Shown piece after piece: positions 22,901-33,205 of a DNA stretch of 64,000 nt. The stretch's first letter is position 1. Every line of letters begins with the position of its first letter. Made by a program: the position numbers and the translations under genes. The notes beneath the pieces are model-generated. The model was not told the origin of the DNA, did not search any database, and saw nothing but the letters and a program-made list of their open reading frames with translations. This DNA comes from Paragonimus skrjabini miyazakii (taxonomy: Eukaryota > Platyhelminthes > Trematoda > Plagiorchiida > Troglotrematidae): contig JTDE01000175.1 of NCBI GenBank assembly GCA_014338405.1, positions 141,272-205,271 on the forward strand, in the 5' to 3' direction.

Positions 22901-25830
22901 TAACACTGTACTTTCCTCTATAATCTCTTAAGTCGGTCGCCTCTATGACTTATTGCGTTTATGTGGAAACTAGCACTACTTTTTACGATCTACCAGATCT
23001 TACATCTTGCGAAGTGATAGAATCATAAATGATTTACGTTCCATTTGAGGTTAAAATTGCTACACATCTTGTCTCAACCTGTCGATCGGGTCCATTTGTT
23101 TAGCTTACAGGGCTGACATGCATTTATTTGTTTCACGGTAACTTGTCCAACCTGCGGTCGAATTTCACGTTTTTGGAGGCAAAATTAGTGCATACTCACG
23201 AATTCGTTGTAGCTATTTTTTAGAGTTTTCAGTAATTTCCCAAGGTGAAAGGATGCAAAATTAAGTTTCATTAATATAGCATGTAATCATCTCATTTAAT
23301 GGTACATAATAAATGTACTTTGTTACGCAGTGTGATAAAAAGCTGAAATGAAATATTCGGGTGGTCTTGCTGTGTTGTATTGGAATGTGTATCCATTCGT
23401 TAAAATATTGAAATGTTCGGTAGGAGTAATGTTTTTTTTCTCACGTTGTTCTCAATGAATGGGGACTGGCTATAATGAAACGAGTTTCATTTTAAAGTTT
23501 GCCTTTCAACTGTTTAATGCGTGTTAACCAATAGGAAGCGTTCTTAATTCACGTATTGACTAGCCCTGATTAGGCATACAGACTTCAGCTTTAGTACGCA
23601 CTTGTTACCAGTCGCAAAATTCCAAATGTTTTGAATATTAGGAAGATATAACTGATTAAGAAGTCAGTGTGGAATAATGTGCATGTTTCGATCAATTTAA
23701 ATGAGTTCACGTTGAGGCAACGTTGCAAGATTATACGCTTAAGAGTTAGGTCATATCTGCTGATGTTACCTTACTAATGATACTTTTAATTAAGCAATTA
23801 AATTGTCTTTTTCGAAATTATGGCTTTTGGCTTTAAAGTGAGACTGTCAGTGTGACCAGCTGGCGTACAATTTGTTGAAACGTATGCATTCAAGGAGCAG
23901 GTCACGCGGTTATTGAAGATCTGGTCAGCAAACACACTCAACAAATAGGTAGGCTCAATGAACAGTTATTGGTCAGTATCTCTTACATGTACCGTGATGT
24001 TCCAGTAGTTAATGGGGAGATCATTTAGAGTGTCGGCAGAATTTACACATCTTTTAAGGAAACGTTAGTTCTTAAAAGATTTAGTATAACCATTACTCGC
24101 AGAAATTACTGTTGAAGTATTTTCTGACTGGAATAAATACAGCATGTAAGAAAGTCTCTCAATTGACAAAGTGGACTGATTCAAATATGAAACAATTTAA
24201 ATGCAGCTTGATTGATTGACAAGGGACTGGGAGGAAAAACGAACGTAAGGTAACGGAAATTCATGGTGTAAAGTGCAAACATTAAAAAAAAAATTATTTA
24301 CAGAAAGACATAAAGGTGAAACAAAAGTCAAACTAAACAAAATACAAAAACCATCATAGCAGCAAAACTATTAAGATTATTGGTACAAATTCATCTGAAG
24401 CACATTATCATTTTCCTAGTTATTTTTACACGTTAAATATGTGTATCTGATGAAGCTCAATAACGTGAACGACTGAAGCTAAAATTTGGTTCAATCGTAT
24501 AATTTCTTTCAACTTCAACTCTGTCATTTCTATAGTAGGATTTGTAGCCGAGTCTCATCGGGTACGCAAAACTGATGGGTGGTAACAGCCACGATTCTGT
24601 CAAATTGTGAATATCAAACATACACTAACTATTCTACCATGCCGCCTAATGCATAACATGCCCCCAGTGTTCTTTTTTTTCTTGCACATTCTGTTTAGGC
24701 ACTGTATACAGGAGCACTCGTTGACGGACTCTAGTGAAGCTAAGAAAGATGATGGATAACTCATGAAGGATGTTTCTCCCATAACGTTTTAGATACCAGA
24801 ACATATTCGAACGTAAGTTCAAGCGGATGAGTATTTTCGTTCAACTTAGTTGATACACAAACCACGACCAGTAGCAATCGCCCATCCCCTGATGAATCCT
24901 TGCCAGATGGAGCCCATGCAATCCTTCGTGAGTACCTAGCCAACTAATAGGCTCCCTATGATAAGACAGTTGTACTATGGAGTTGGTGCATCAGAAATAC
25001 AAGTTTGCTAGCTTAGGTCTCTTATCATATCAACTGATTACCGAACAACGTAGTTGTGTGTCTGTGTTACATTCTGAGTTTTCTATGTGGCTTATTGCGT
25101 GACTCTCTAAAATGATGTTGACCATCGAGTAGTGGCCAACGACCAAAGATCTGAGTAACAAAACCAGACTGAACCATTAGGCTAGAAGAATAGAAAAAAA
25201 CATAAATAAACATCAGCAGATTAGTTCTAGAGAGTTGAAATGTTAATTGATACCGAATAGTTGAACAGTAAAGTATAAACAGAACTATGTTATTTCTATT
25301 CTGCCCAAAAGTCAACAAGTCAAAAATAGTCAACTGAAACATATTCAAACTGTTAAATTTGGGAAGGTAAAGTCTATACGGGTAACTATATGCGTGGAAT
25401 GCTTCTCAGTCAAATTTTGCGTTTTAACTCGAAGGAAAAATACACCAGTTTCCTCCGAAGTGTAGGCTATAATTCTGTAGTAGATGCTTAGTAATGTACA
25501 GGTATATTTGTGCGGTGGAAATCTTCTACCGCTTTACTGGATAAAAGTACCTGAAAACAAACAGTACGTTTCATATCATTATTTGGAATATGCATGAGAA
25601 CAACTGAATATTCATAATTTCAGAAGAACTTGTGAATCACCGGTAAGTTGTCTTAATGTCGACTTTTCACTTCTCACACAGAATTTTCTTTAGACGGACT
25701 GGTAACATGCTGTTCTGATTGGTGCGCTTCAAACATCTTTCAAAATACCTTATCCAACATTATCATCGTGTAGTTATTGAGAATTGACATTTTCCTTCAA
25801 TCTTCAAAGTAGAAATTGGTTACTTTTCTA
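19911..25830. other. No recognisable gene or named repeat (5.9 kb)
   Basis: The frames at 20032-20259, 20322-20525, 21423-21620 and 25067-25348 are short and motif-less. A phrase like gggtacgcaaaactgatgggtggtaacagcca (24560) recurs loosely near 11270 and 21400 and may mark another ancient repeat. Confidence 0.4.
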
Positions 25831-25836
25831 TATTTC

Positions 25837-26256
25837 TGTTAGGGCGCCCCACCATGTGACCGGCCCAAGGGCGCCTCCGTCGTGACAAGGAAGGAAAAAA
25901 TCACTCGACTCAGTCCGAACCAGCAGAACTGTTCAAAATCGGTTGAGACTTTTTTTATACCGCTATACACATGTGTGGTCCTAACTGTTTCCATGATGGG
26001 GGGATGTGTGTTCATGACGTGCCCTATAAATAACTTGTACTTGTCGTCCTAGCCTGCACACGTTTGGTAGCGGAACAAAGCTTCTTATTTTGAACGCGTC
26101 TTTTGGCTTGCCTTGGGAGCGATTACGGGAACAGTCGCGGTATTATTCGGGACCGAGATTTTCGTGTGAATTATTACCGGGACGTGAATCCGATTTTATC
26201 GAGCGTACCACTATACCGAGATCGAACCAGTGTACCGTTTAGGAGGGTTTACAACA
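25837..26256. mobile_element. Solo LTR of an LTR retrotransposon (420 bp) with 5-bp target duplication
   Basis: The element begins TGTTAGGGCGCCCC and ends TTTACAACA, so the ends are the inverted repeat TGTT/AACA, as required of retroviral-type LTRs. The five bases before it (ATTTC, 25832-25836) are repeated directly after it (ATTTC, 26257-26261), a target-site duplication of Ty3/gypsy-like size. A TATA-like box (CCTATAAATAA near 26022-26032) lies in the middle, as in an LTR promoter. No gag-pol, primer-binding site or second LTR is seen nearby, so this is a solo LTR left by recombination. Which strand is the transcribed one is suggested (plus) by the TATA box only. Family (Ty3/gypsy, CsRn1-like) is an inference. 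Confidence 0.8.
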
Positions 26257-26261
26257 ATTTC

Positions 26262-26999
26262 GTTCTTTTACATCTAGTTCACTTTGTGTGTTTCTGTCGA
26301 AAGTTTCCAAACTTCGCGCTCTGAAAACCTATTTTTCTAAACCGGAAGTGTGATGGAATTGTGTTCGAGATGTTCCTACTTGATTATCATCTGCGATTTT
26401 GCCACTCATCTCTCTAACATGATGTTTCAAACCTGAAATCATTTTATCCTAATCAATACTTGTATATCAGTGCCGTTTAAAGAAGAACACGGAAACAGAG
26501 GATATTTCTTGCCATTATAGACAATCACAGCTCAGTGATTCAGTCAGTCATCTTTGGGATGGCCTTAAACAGACGGAGATCAGAATAACTCAGTTCACTT
26601 AGATGCCCAACAAAGCTGCTCTCATTTGCACTAATGTTTACGGCGAAATGTTCTAGACCTATCTGAGCGATAGTATCCTCAGGAAACAATAGGCCATATT
26701 ATAAGCAACAATTCAACGTATGTTTCGCAACGAGATCACGACCGACATATTGTTTTCAGTGAGGTCTGAGTGAATGAAGATAAGTTTTACGCAGCTATGA
26801 CTCATGTCAACATTTATGTTAGTGATAAACGTTTTATTTTATAAGGTTTGATATGCTGGGTGTAGAAATCTCACGTTCAAATCCAACCGCGGTTCAGAAT
26901 TTTGAGCATGTTAAGCTCAACCAAATACTCTGATTTCAAAACACCACCATCCGTACACTTATCATTTTGGCGGTTGTTACTGGCAAGAATTGACTAACT
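26262..26999. other. No recognisable gene
   Basis: I see no coding motif and no repeat that I can align. Confidence 0.4.
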
Positions 27000-27290
27000 A
27001 AATAACTAAACAAGAAAGCTCTTCCGTTAACTGTAAATAATACTTTAATGCTACTGAGTGGGCAGTTTCATACAGCACACATTTCATCATTGCTCAGAAA
27101 ATGTAGTTTGCGTGTCATTGACATGCACATCGATTATTTGCATGGAATCCTCGGAAGCAACTATCCATGCTGTGCTCCGTGTGACCCGATGCAAATTATC
27201 AATTCGCGAAATCCGTTACCACTACTCAAACAGTGAACGAAGGATGCTGGCCCAACACTCACGCGATATCGGACTAAACAGATTTTATCC
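27000..27290 (-). repeat. Dispersed repeat shared with 19570-19910
   Basis: The minus strand of this interval matches the plus strand of 19570-19910, including ctgtttagtccgatatcgcgtgagtgttgggccagc and ggtaacggatttcgcgaatt. It lies about 290 bases beyond the end of the minus-strand PLE coding remnant, on the same strand, which suggests it belongs to the 3' terminal part of that element. Confidence 0.6.
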
Positions 27291-27329
27291 CGTTTTTTCA
27301 TTATAACCAGAGTATTCGTAAAACGTCAA

Positions 27330-27368
27330 GGTTGCAAACAGCTGTTTTCGGCGATTCTCATCAGGCAT
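27330..27368 (-). ncRNA. Possible hammerhead-type relic downstream of minus-strand PLE
   Basis: The minus strand reads TGC-CTGATGA-GAATCGCC-GAAA-ACAGCTGTT-T-GCA. Both conserved boxes (CTGATGA and CGAAA) are present. A palindromic stem III (AAC-AGCT-GTT) precedes an unusual UUU cleavage triplet, and stem I is only 3 bp. Stem II is reduced to a single G-C pair. The position, about 210 bases past the PLE coding remnant, matches that of the better motif at 29034. It is either a decayed PLE hammerhead or a chance match. Confidence 0.4.
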
Positions 27369-27580
27369 ATACAATTAAAAAAGATTTATTGAACTTATAC
27401 ATAAAGCATGAATATCGTTTTACGCCGTGGTAATAATCATGGAAACCGTGGACGACTGTCTACCCAGGTGGTAGTGGGCTTGTTTATGTGTGTATGTATT
27501 GTGTTGTGTTTACATTAATCACGTGACTGGTATGTGATAAAGTGTTAGTCAGGTTACTGGGCCATTGAGTTTCAGACGGT

Positions 27581-28570
27581 TTATACATGGCTGGCCGCGG
27601 GAGGTGTAGGGCCTGTACGAATTTCTTTTGGGCGTACAGTTGGAGGTTGTAGAGGTTGATAGTGAGTGTCTCTGCCGTCAACAACAATCTCACTCTGATA
27701 ACTCAGGAGTGGACGTGAAGCACTTTGTAAATAATTTTGAACCTTCTGTCGGGTGTGATTCGATGACCTGTGTCGATCAGATACAATCTGATAGCATTGG
27801 AGATTGGTTTCGTTATACCTTCCCGTAGCCATTCGGAAAGATGCTCACGGATCCTGTCTGATAATCGCTGAATGGTATTCCCAACGTACCTGGCTTGACA
27901 ACAGCAGGTGAGGGAGTAAATACAGGATGAGGAAGAAAACTTAGGCAAAGTATCTTTCTGATGTAACATCCATACCGGTCGGCTCATAAATGAGATGATC
28001 ATTCGTGCAGCATTAAAGGCCTCCACCAATGCATTTTTCAATCTGCGATTGATCAGTTCACTAGCTGCTTTGCCTTCACATGTCAAACTGACAAAAATCG
28101 GCTTTTTCTCTACTGTTCTTATTGTTGGCTGAACACCTCTACATTTCACATTCTTCTGCACGAGTCCTTCTGGTTATCCATTCTGACTAAATATCTCTCG
28201 AATTCGTTGCAATTCGTTGACTATGGTGTCTGTCAAGCGTACCCTTCTTGTTGTGTCGGTTAAACAGCCAGTCAAATTTTGTTTTTGCTCTAGTGGAATA
28301 AAGCATCCACTCAATTGTGGTGAAGGTTTTCAGAGTTGACAAGTGAAAAGTGTTTGATATTGGGTCAGCATTAGATTGCGGATTGTAATGCATTATGTCA
28401 CATTTGATTAGTAATGGCTGAACGAATGGTACGAGATAAATGATATGGATTTTTTGTTTTCCTGATTTAGCTAAGTTTGCATTATGCTGAATAGTTCGGA
28501 TGTAATGTGTGCAGGAAGTGTTCGACTTTTGTGGATATACAGATTTGCAATTCATTCGAATCGTTTGCAT
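27581..28570 (-). pseudogene. Penelope-like element: RT thumb plus GIY-YIG endonuclease remnant
   Basis: A minus-strand frame at 28161-27703 encodes TVEKKPIFVSLTCEGKAASELINRRLK, the linker that precedes the nuclease in PLEs. It then gives SSSCIYSLTCCCQARYVGNT, where the GIY-YIG signature appears as CIYSL...RYVGNT, followed by RLSDRIREHLSEWL. Arg/Glu residues usual for the family follow. The frame ends soon after DTGHRI. The upstream frame (28570-28187) is more decayed. I read LKTFTTIEWMLYSTRAKTKFD there as a probable thumb segment, but with low certainty. PLEs couple RT with this nuclease for insertion. Stops and a frame change show that the copy is dead. Confidence 0.8.
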
Positions 28571-28674
28571 GAAGCTATCAAATGGGACGCGGGTTTTATA
28601 GATTGAGAAAAATGGAGTATTTTACAAGGCTTAGTTTAATGTTTGTTTATTAACTGAAATGTAACAAATTAGAT

Positions 28675-28914
28675 GTGGCAGAACACTTCCCAAGCTGGTT
28701 AAAACAGCTCATGACACAACAGTCTGAAGCCCGTGAATCCGTTACTAGAAGCCCCGCATCATTGATTGCCAGACACCTCATTATAACAGGTCACCAGGTT
28801 GACCTACTTAGATCATTCAAAATATTGTTACATCAAAAGAACCCGAAACTACTGGCCTTTAGCGAAGCCATATTGATTAGAATTCACCAGCCGGCACTAT
28901 GTGCACAAAAGTAG
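28675..28914 (+). pseudogene. Penelope-like element GIY-YIG domain, C-terminal fragment
   Basis: This open frame of 79 codons starts inside the nuclease domain (EHFPSWLKQLM corresponds to the conserved helix after GIY-YIG). It continues with SLIARHLIITGHQVDLLRSF and RIHQPALCAQK, the normal PLE C-terminal block, and ends at a natural TAG. The catalytic GIY and YIG segments are missing upstream, so the fragment is 5'-truncated; the Met at 28675 is not a true start. It lies about 100 bases from the minus-strand PLE remnant and points the other way. A hammerhead motif follows its stop by 119 bases. Confidence 0.8.
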
Positions 28915-29033
28915 TTGAAGTAACCTATAGGGTCGCCGTGGTGGTGATGACGTAATAGGTGGTGTGACTGTATACGTCTTCATACCCTGTCTATCTCTAT
29001 TTGTGTGTCATATATAACTTGCACGTTTTACGT

Positions 29034-29074
29034 TTGCGACTGATGAGAGTAAACGAAATGCTAACATATCGCAA
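29034..29074 (+). ncRNA. Hammerhead-type ribozyme motif in the 3' region of a Penelope-like element
   Basis: Stem I TTGCGA (29034-29039) pairs perfectly with TCGCAA (29069-29074). Core CTGATGA is at 29040-29046. GAAA is at 29055-29058. Stem III is ATG/CAT around loop CTAA (29058-29067). The cleavage triplet is ATA with the cut expected after A29068, a permitted NUH site. Stem II (GAGTAAAC, 29047-29054) is only one G-C pair, so activity may be weak or lost. Hammerheads are known in the terminal repeats of PLEs in many animals, and the position 3' of a PLE stop codon fits. It is unrelated in sequence to the SINE ribozymes. Confidence 0.75.
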
Positions 29075-29149
29075 CATATGCCTTCGTTCTGCGCTGATGA
29101 AGCAATATTAGTTGCTTAGTTCACTGCATGAATTTGAGCCTCTGACCGT

Positions 29150-30157
29150 GTCCATTACGTAGTCACTGTTACACTTCAGTAGCTCGTTCGTTTGATAATC
29201 GGCGTGGTTCGTTCTCCGTGCCTTTCTATGCCGGTCACCGTAATCAGTTGTACACTGCGGATTTCAAAGTAAGTACTCGTTGGCCATGCTGTCCGACTGA
29301 AAAATGGTATGAACTAAATGGTTTTAATTTTGTCTATCGTTTCAGCAATGTGTATAGTAATACGGTTCGTTAGCTCTGCTATGGTTTACAAAAGGCCCAA
29401 GGATCGGACAATATTTTCGGATTCCCAGTATCTCTGCTTGAGCAAGTTTGAAACCTAGGCCGAGAAGAAATTCCTGTACACTTCATGCAATTCATCCAAA
29501 TTACTGCGCAGAATTGCGATAGAAAACTGACTGACATTCCCCTGTTGATTTATTTCTGCGACACCTTTATTAAGTCAATTTATCTTGTTCAGCCTATGCG
29601 GTTTGAGTTTGTATATGAGAAAGCTGAAGTGAGCGCTGCAATTTCTTTTGAGAGACTAAAATCAATCAAAAATTATTTAACGTGATTTTGACGTTACCAG
29701 TCCTATACAGTTTGTTTCAATAGATTTCCGGATTATTTACTGCTCTAGTACCAGACGCATATAGTTATTTTCTAGGTTGTTTACAATAGTTACACTGTAC
29801 TAACAAACTAACAGTCAAGGTAAATATGTGACAATACTTGTACTTTAAGACAAAAATATATTTTATTAAAATAAAAGAAAGGTTGTTGCATTTGTTTTCA
29901 CGATTACCGGAAAATCGTTATCGTAAACGGAAAAAGAACTCAGACTTGTATGGAAGAGGAAAAAATGTTAAAATATAAACTGATTTCAGATGACAACCTG
30001 TTGGGCAATGTTAGGTTGTTACTGATGCACTTCTGGAATTGACTGCTTAAACCGGAAAGCTACTGACCCAGTAATGGTCGTTATAAGTTCATGAAAAGGG
30101 GGTCTGTGCATTCTCAGCCACGAAAAGCGAGTAAACCCATCACAGCACTGCTGTACC
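29150..30157. other. No recognisable gene
   Basis: The first part may still be PLE terminal sequence. I see no coding motif. The 66-codon frame at 29485-29685 is not recognised. Confidence 0.4.
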
Positions 30158-30380
30158 TTTGAATAAATCAGACAAAAGACTGACATTACACGATTTATGC
30201 TCGAGCAGATTTCATTGCAAATCTACTGGTGTTTACTGCAGACGAGTTAAAATGTGCAAAATTCTAAACCACACTGCAAACCTCATTTTAACTCGTCTGC
30301 ACTAAACACCAGTAGAGATGCAGCGAAATCTGTTCGAGCACAAATCGTGTAATGTCAGTCTTTTGTCTGCTCTATTCAAA
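30158..30380. repeat. Imperfect palindrome, two 97-bp arms around a 29-bp centre
   Basis: The left arm (30158-30254) and the complement of the right arm (30284-30380) align without gaps over 97 positions with 9 mismatches by my count (about 91 percent). The termini are TTTGAAT/ATTCAAA. Such a fold-back structure could be a small hairpin-type element (MITE/foldback) or two inverted copies of one repeat. A related single arm occurs on the minus strand near 63555-63660, which favours a dispersed repeat. SINE copy H begins about 55 bases after it. Confidence 0.85.
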
Positions 30381-30435
30381 TTTTCAACGGGAAATGGTTG
30401 TTTCAAACTGGTGTATTTGTCCGAATGAGTTGCTT

Positions 30436-30775
30436 AACGCACAGACAGTAACTGTGTGTACAATTGAGACGATCGGGCAACCTAATCATTACTCACAAAC
30501 GAAATTGGTTGACCGTTCAAATATGATGATTCGATCGTATCTAACACGAGGTCAGTGGCGCAGTGGTAAACACGGTTGCCTCATGAACACCGTGGCCATG
30601 GTGAGGATATGCACTACTGACGAGCTCTAACAAGAGTGAAACTCGAGTCTAGTGGTTCTTTTCGAAAGGGGCCGACTAGAGAGTGTATGGGAATGCGACA
30701 GCTGCGATCAATTGTGGGTGATGTTCAAACTGAAATTAACCAAATCCCCGACTACTCATCAATAACCTGCTGAGA
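30436..30775 (+). repeat. Hammerhead/tRNA-like SINE, copy H (B box deleted, ribozyme kept)
   Basis: The copy starts inside the body (cacagacagtaactgtg, then gagacgatcgggcaacc). It has a tRNA-like head with a good A box (TGGCGCAGTGGT, 30556-30567). It then jumps from cgtggcca to tggtgaggatatgcac, so roughly 25 bases that hold the B box in copies F and K are missing. The hammerhead at 30612-30654 and a near-complete tail (ending actactcatcaataacc) follow. As it stands this copy should be a poor Pol III template, although its ribozyme core is intact. Confidence 0.85.
30612..30654 (+). ncRNA. Hammerhead ribozyme (type I), SINE copy H
   Basis: Stem I is CACTA (30612-30616) with TAGTG (30650-30654). 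Core CTGACGA is at 30617-30623. Stem II is GCTCT-AACA-AGAGT, with a G-T wobble next to the core. GAAA is at 30638-30641. Minimal stem III is AC-TCGA-GT, and GTC has its cut expected after 30649. Compared with copies B, C, F and J one outer stem I pair is lost. Confidence 0.85.
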
Positions 30776-33104
30776 AAATTTTGCACAAAATATCCCCTGT
30801 GAATCATATGTATACATGGGGCAGTAAAATAAACTTCAATTGGTGCACTGCTTTTTCTTGTTAACTAGTGTATCAGTAACGATAATGGATGAACAGATAG
30901 ACTGTGTTGATTTGTTAAGTGTATCAAACCTCCAAGTAAAGCGGTTATAGACACGCGGTAACAAATGAAAACAAAGCTATCACAGTACAACTTGATTGGG
31001 AAAACTTACGAACTGTTTTTTTCAATGGGAAGACCAAATATGTAAACAGCTCGCGCTACTACTTAATTTAAAAAAATCTGTGGGATCTATGAGTGAAACA
31101 CGCAGCAATATATGTCAAGTTTTGACTAAACTTGTTTGCCTAGGCAATTCTGTTCCTAAAGAGCTGATTTTTTGTTACAGGCTCAGAAAACAGTGCTTTT
31201 CTGAGGCGTTACGTACACATCTTTGTTTGGTCAAAATTCATCCGCGATATCTGTTTAACGTCAATGGTAAGAGTTTTTTTAGAATGGACCCTAAGATTAC
31301 TACGTTGATTTAACTAACAGTAAAGACGAGTTTACCTCTGGAAAGTTCATTTAAGTAACCACCTTGTTGTGAACTTAATGTAACCAACATTACAAATTTG
31401 GTTGACTAATGAGGCGCTATATCCTTAACACGTTAAATTGTAACAGGTTGTTTTTAAGGAAAAACTGATAAACATGCCATTTGTATGGCAGAGTTCTCAT
31501 AACAGCGTCCTCTTGTGAATTTGTAAAAATGGCTTGTTGCAGACGGAACCAGTAAAATGATAAAAACCCAATGTAAGTCCTTCTTTTCGACATTCGTGTG
31601 AGGTACCACAAATTTCACTAGTACACACTACCTCGTAAGCTGCTGCATACAAGATGTACATCTGTACAGTACATGAGTACTACAAGTTGGTTTAGGCAAG
31701 TCAGAGAAAACTTCAGTGTCGTTTGCCTGAACTGTGGAGATGCTAGCCCAACTTGAAACATACATATTAATATATATGTGTGATACTGAACGCACGGAAC
31801 ATTTTCGAATGGCCTCTTTTTAAAGGATGTACATGTTAGTTGCCATGGTGATTCGTTGACAACTGAATTTTATTTCGCCTCCTTTTTATTTTATGAAGAA
31901 GGCATAAGTAGATTTGCGGGTAATGGCAGCTTTGTTAACAAACCTTCACCGCTTTAGAAAATAAACCACTCTATACACCTACTGTTGGCATGAATATTTT
32001 CTATCTAAATACATATGGTAGATTTTGGGAAAAACGTTCGTATGACACCAATCCGAGAACAGAAAAAGACTGAAACATCGTTCAATCGCCCTTCTGAAAG
32101 CTTTTTACAATTATCTTTTTATAGTACATTTGCAATTAACAACCAAAAATGACAGTCTATTAATAAAAAACGAGTGTACTGTAGACTAGCCAGCTATTCT
32201 TATTTATATAGTTCGCCTTTGCTTGTTACAAGGTATGGTACTGCTGACTATGCTCTTACGATATCAGCATGCGTTTATAACCATTATTCCCAAAGATTGT
32301 CGTGAAATATTTTCAGGTCAACCGTTAAAATCGCAACTGCTTAAACGTTTTACTAAATAATGGAGGCCACTTCTTGATCAAGCGCAAGCTACTTTCTCAC
32401 AGGCAGGACATAGGCTTTAATTCCAAACAAAGAAGATGTTTTTTAGAGTGAAACACATCACTCTATGCCCTCCGTTTGTTTTGTATGCGTGAAACTTGTG
32501 GAAGCACTACTTTTCTCCTATACTGATAATGTTTCTGGTTGTGTAAGTCCAACAGAAATACAACAGTAAACAATTTATAGTGTATTACACCGAAACTTGC
32601 AAGTTCTAGTATATGATCTCATTGGTTGCCAAAACATAATCGCCAATAGATGTATGTTTTTGCTTTTTTCTCTGGTCACATAGGGTTCTGAAATCTGTCA
32701 AAATGCAGCACGGTCAGCAAAAAATGACGGTCAGTGGTGGTAGTTAGTCTACATCACTAAACCATTTTCTGTTATTCGATTTTAATGCCTTTTCACGCAA
32801 TTTATCTCTAACCATTTGAATTGCTCACATAGATCACCTGATAAAAACCATTAGGGGACAGACTGCTCTATCTTCATGATTTGTGGTTGACAACAGAGCG
32901 AAAACAAAAGCTCCAAATAAAATGGCTCAGAGTATAGATTGATCTATATTCTGGCTGGTATTTACAGATAGACCCAAGGTGAGCAAAAAGCAACAGCAAG
33001 CTGTTTTTACGCACACGTTATGAGCTGAAGACGGTATAGTTAGATCCCGGTAAACGTGAGGATCTTGAATCATTTGATTCGCTCACAAGTTATCATCACT
33101 GTTT
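30776..33104. other. No recognised gene; one 105-codon frame
   Basis: The plus-strand frame 30996-31313 (105 codons: FFQWEDQICKQLALLL near the start, VPKELIFCYRLRKQ later) has a helical, charged look loosely like the gag region of LTR elements. I cannot support that identification. The rest shows nothing that I recognise. Confidence 0.3.
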
Positions 33105-33205
33105 TACTCTCATGATCATGTAGGACAGTTCTTTTGAAAAGGAATAATAGACTGGATTTCCGCTCTTGTTATAGCTTTTTGGTAGTACGTGGAGTTGCCG
33201 TGGTG
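33105..33205 (-). repeat. Hammerhead/tRNA-like SINE relic (ribozyme and tail)
   Basis: On the minus strand: a decayed ribozyme (ctaccaaaaagctataacaagagcggaaatccagtc) that keeps stem II and a GTC-like end but has lost CTGA, followed by tail sequence (cttttcaaaagaactgtcc). Old and presumably inactive. Confidence 0.6.

Noticed and set aside
26103..26324. Plus-strand open frame overlapping the solo LTR (73 codons, Arg/Tyr-rich).
   Set aside because: Most of it lies within the LTR as defined by its ends and TSD, and it crosses the LTR boundary; chance frame.
30352..30630. A 92-codon plus frame, and similarly the frames at 2793-3005 and 63286-63495.
   Set aside because: They lie inside hammerhead SINE copies (and the palindrome) and translate the tRNA-like head and ribozyme; not proteins.
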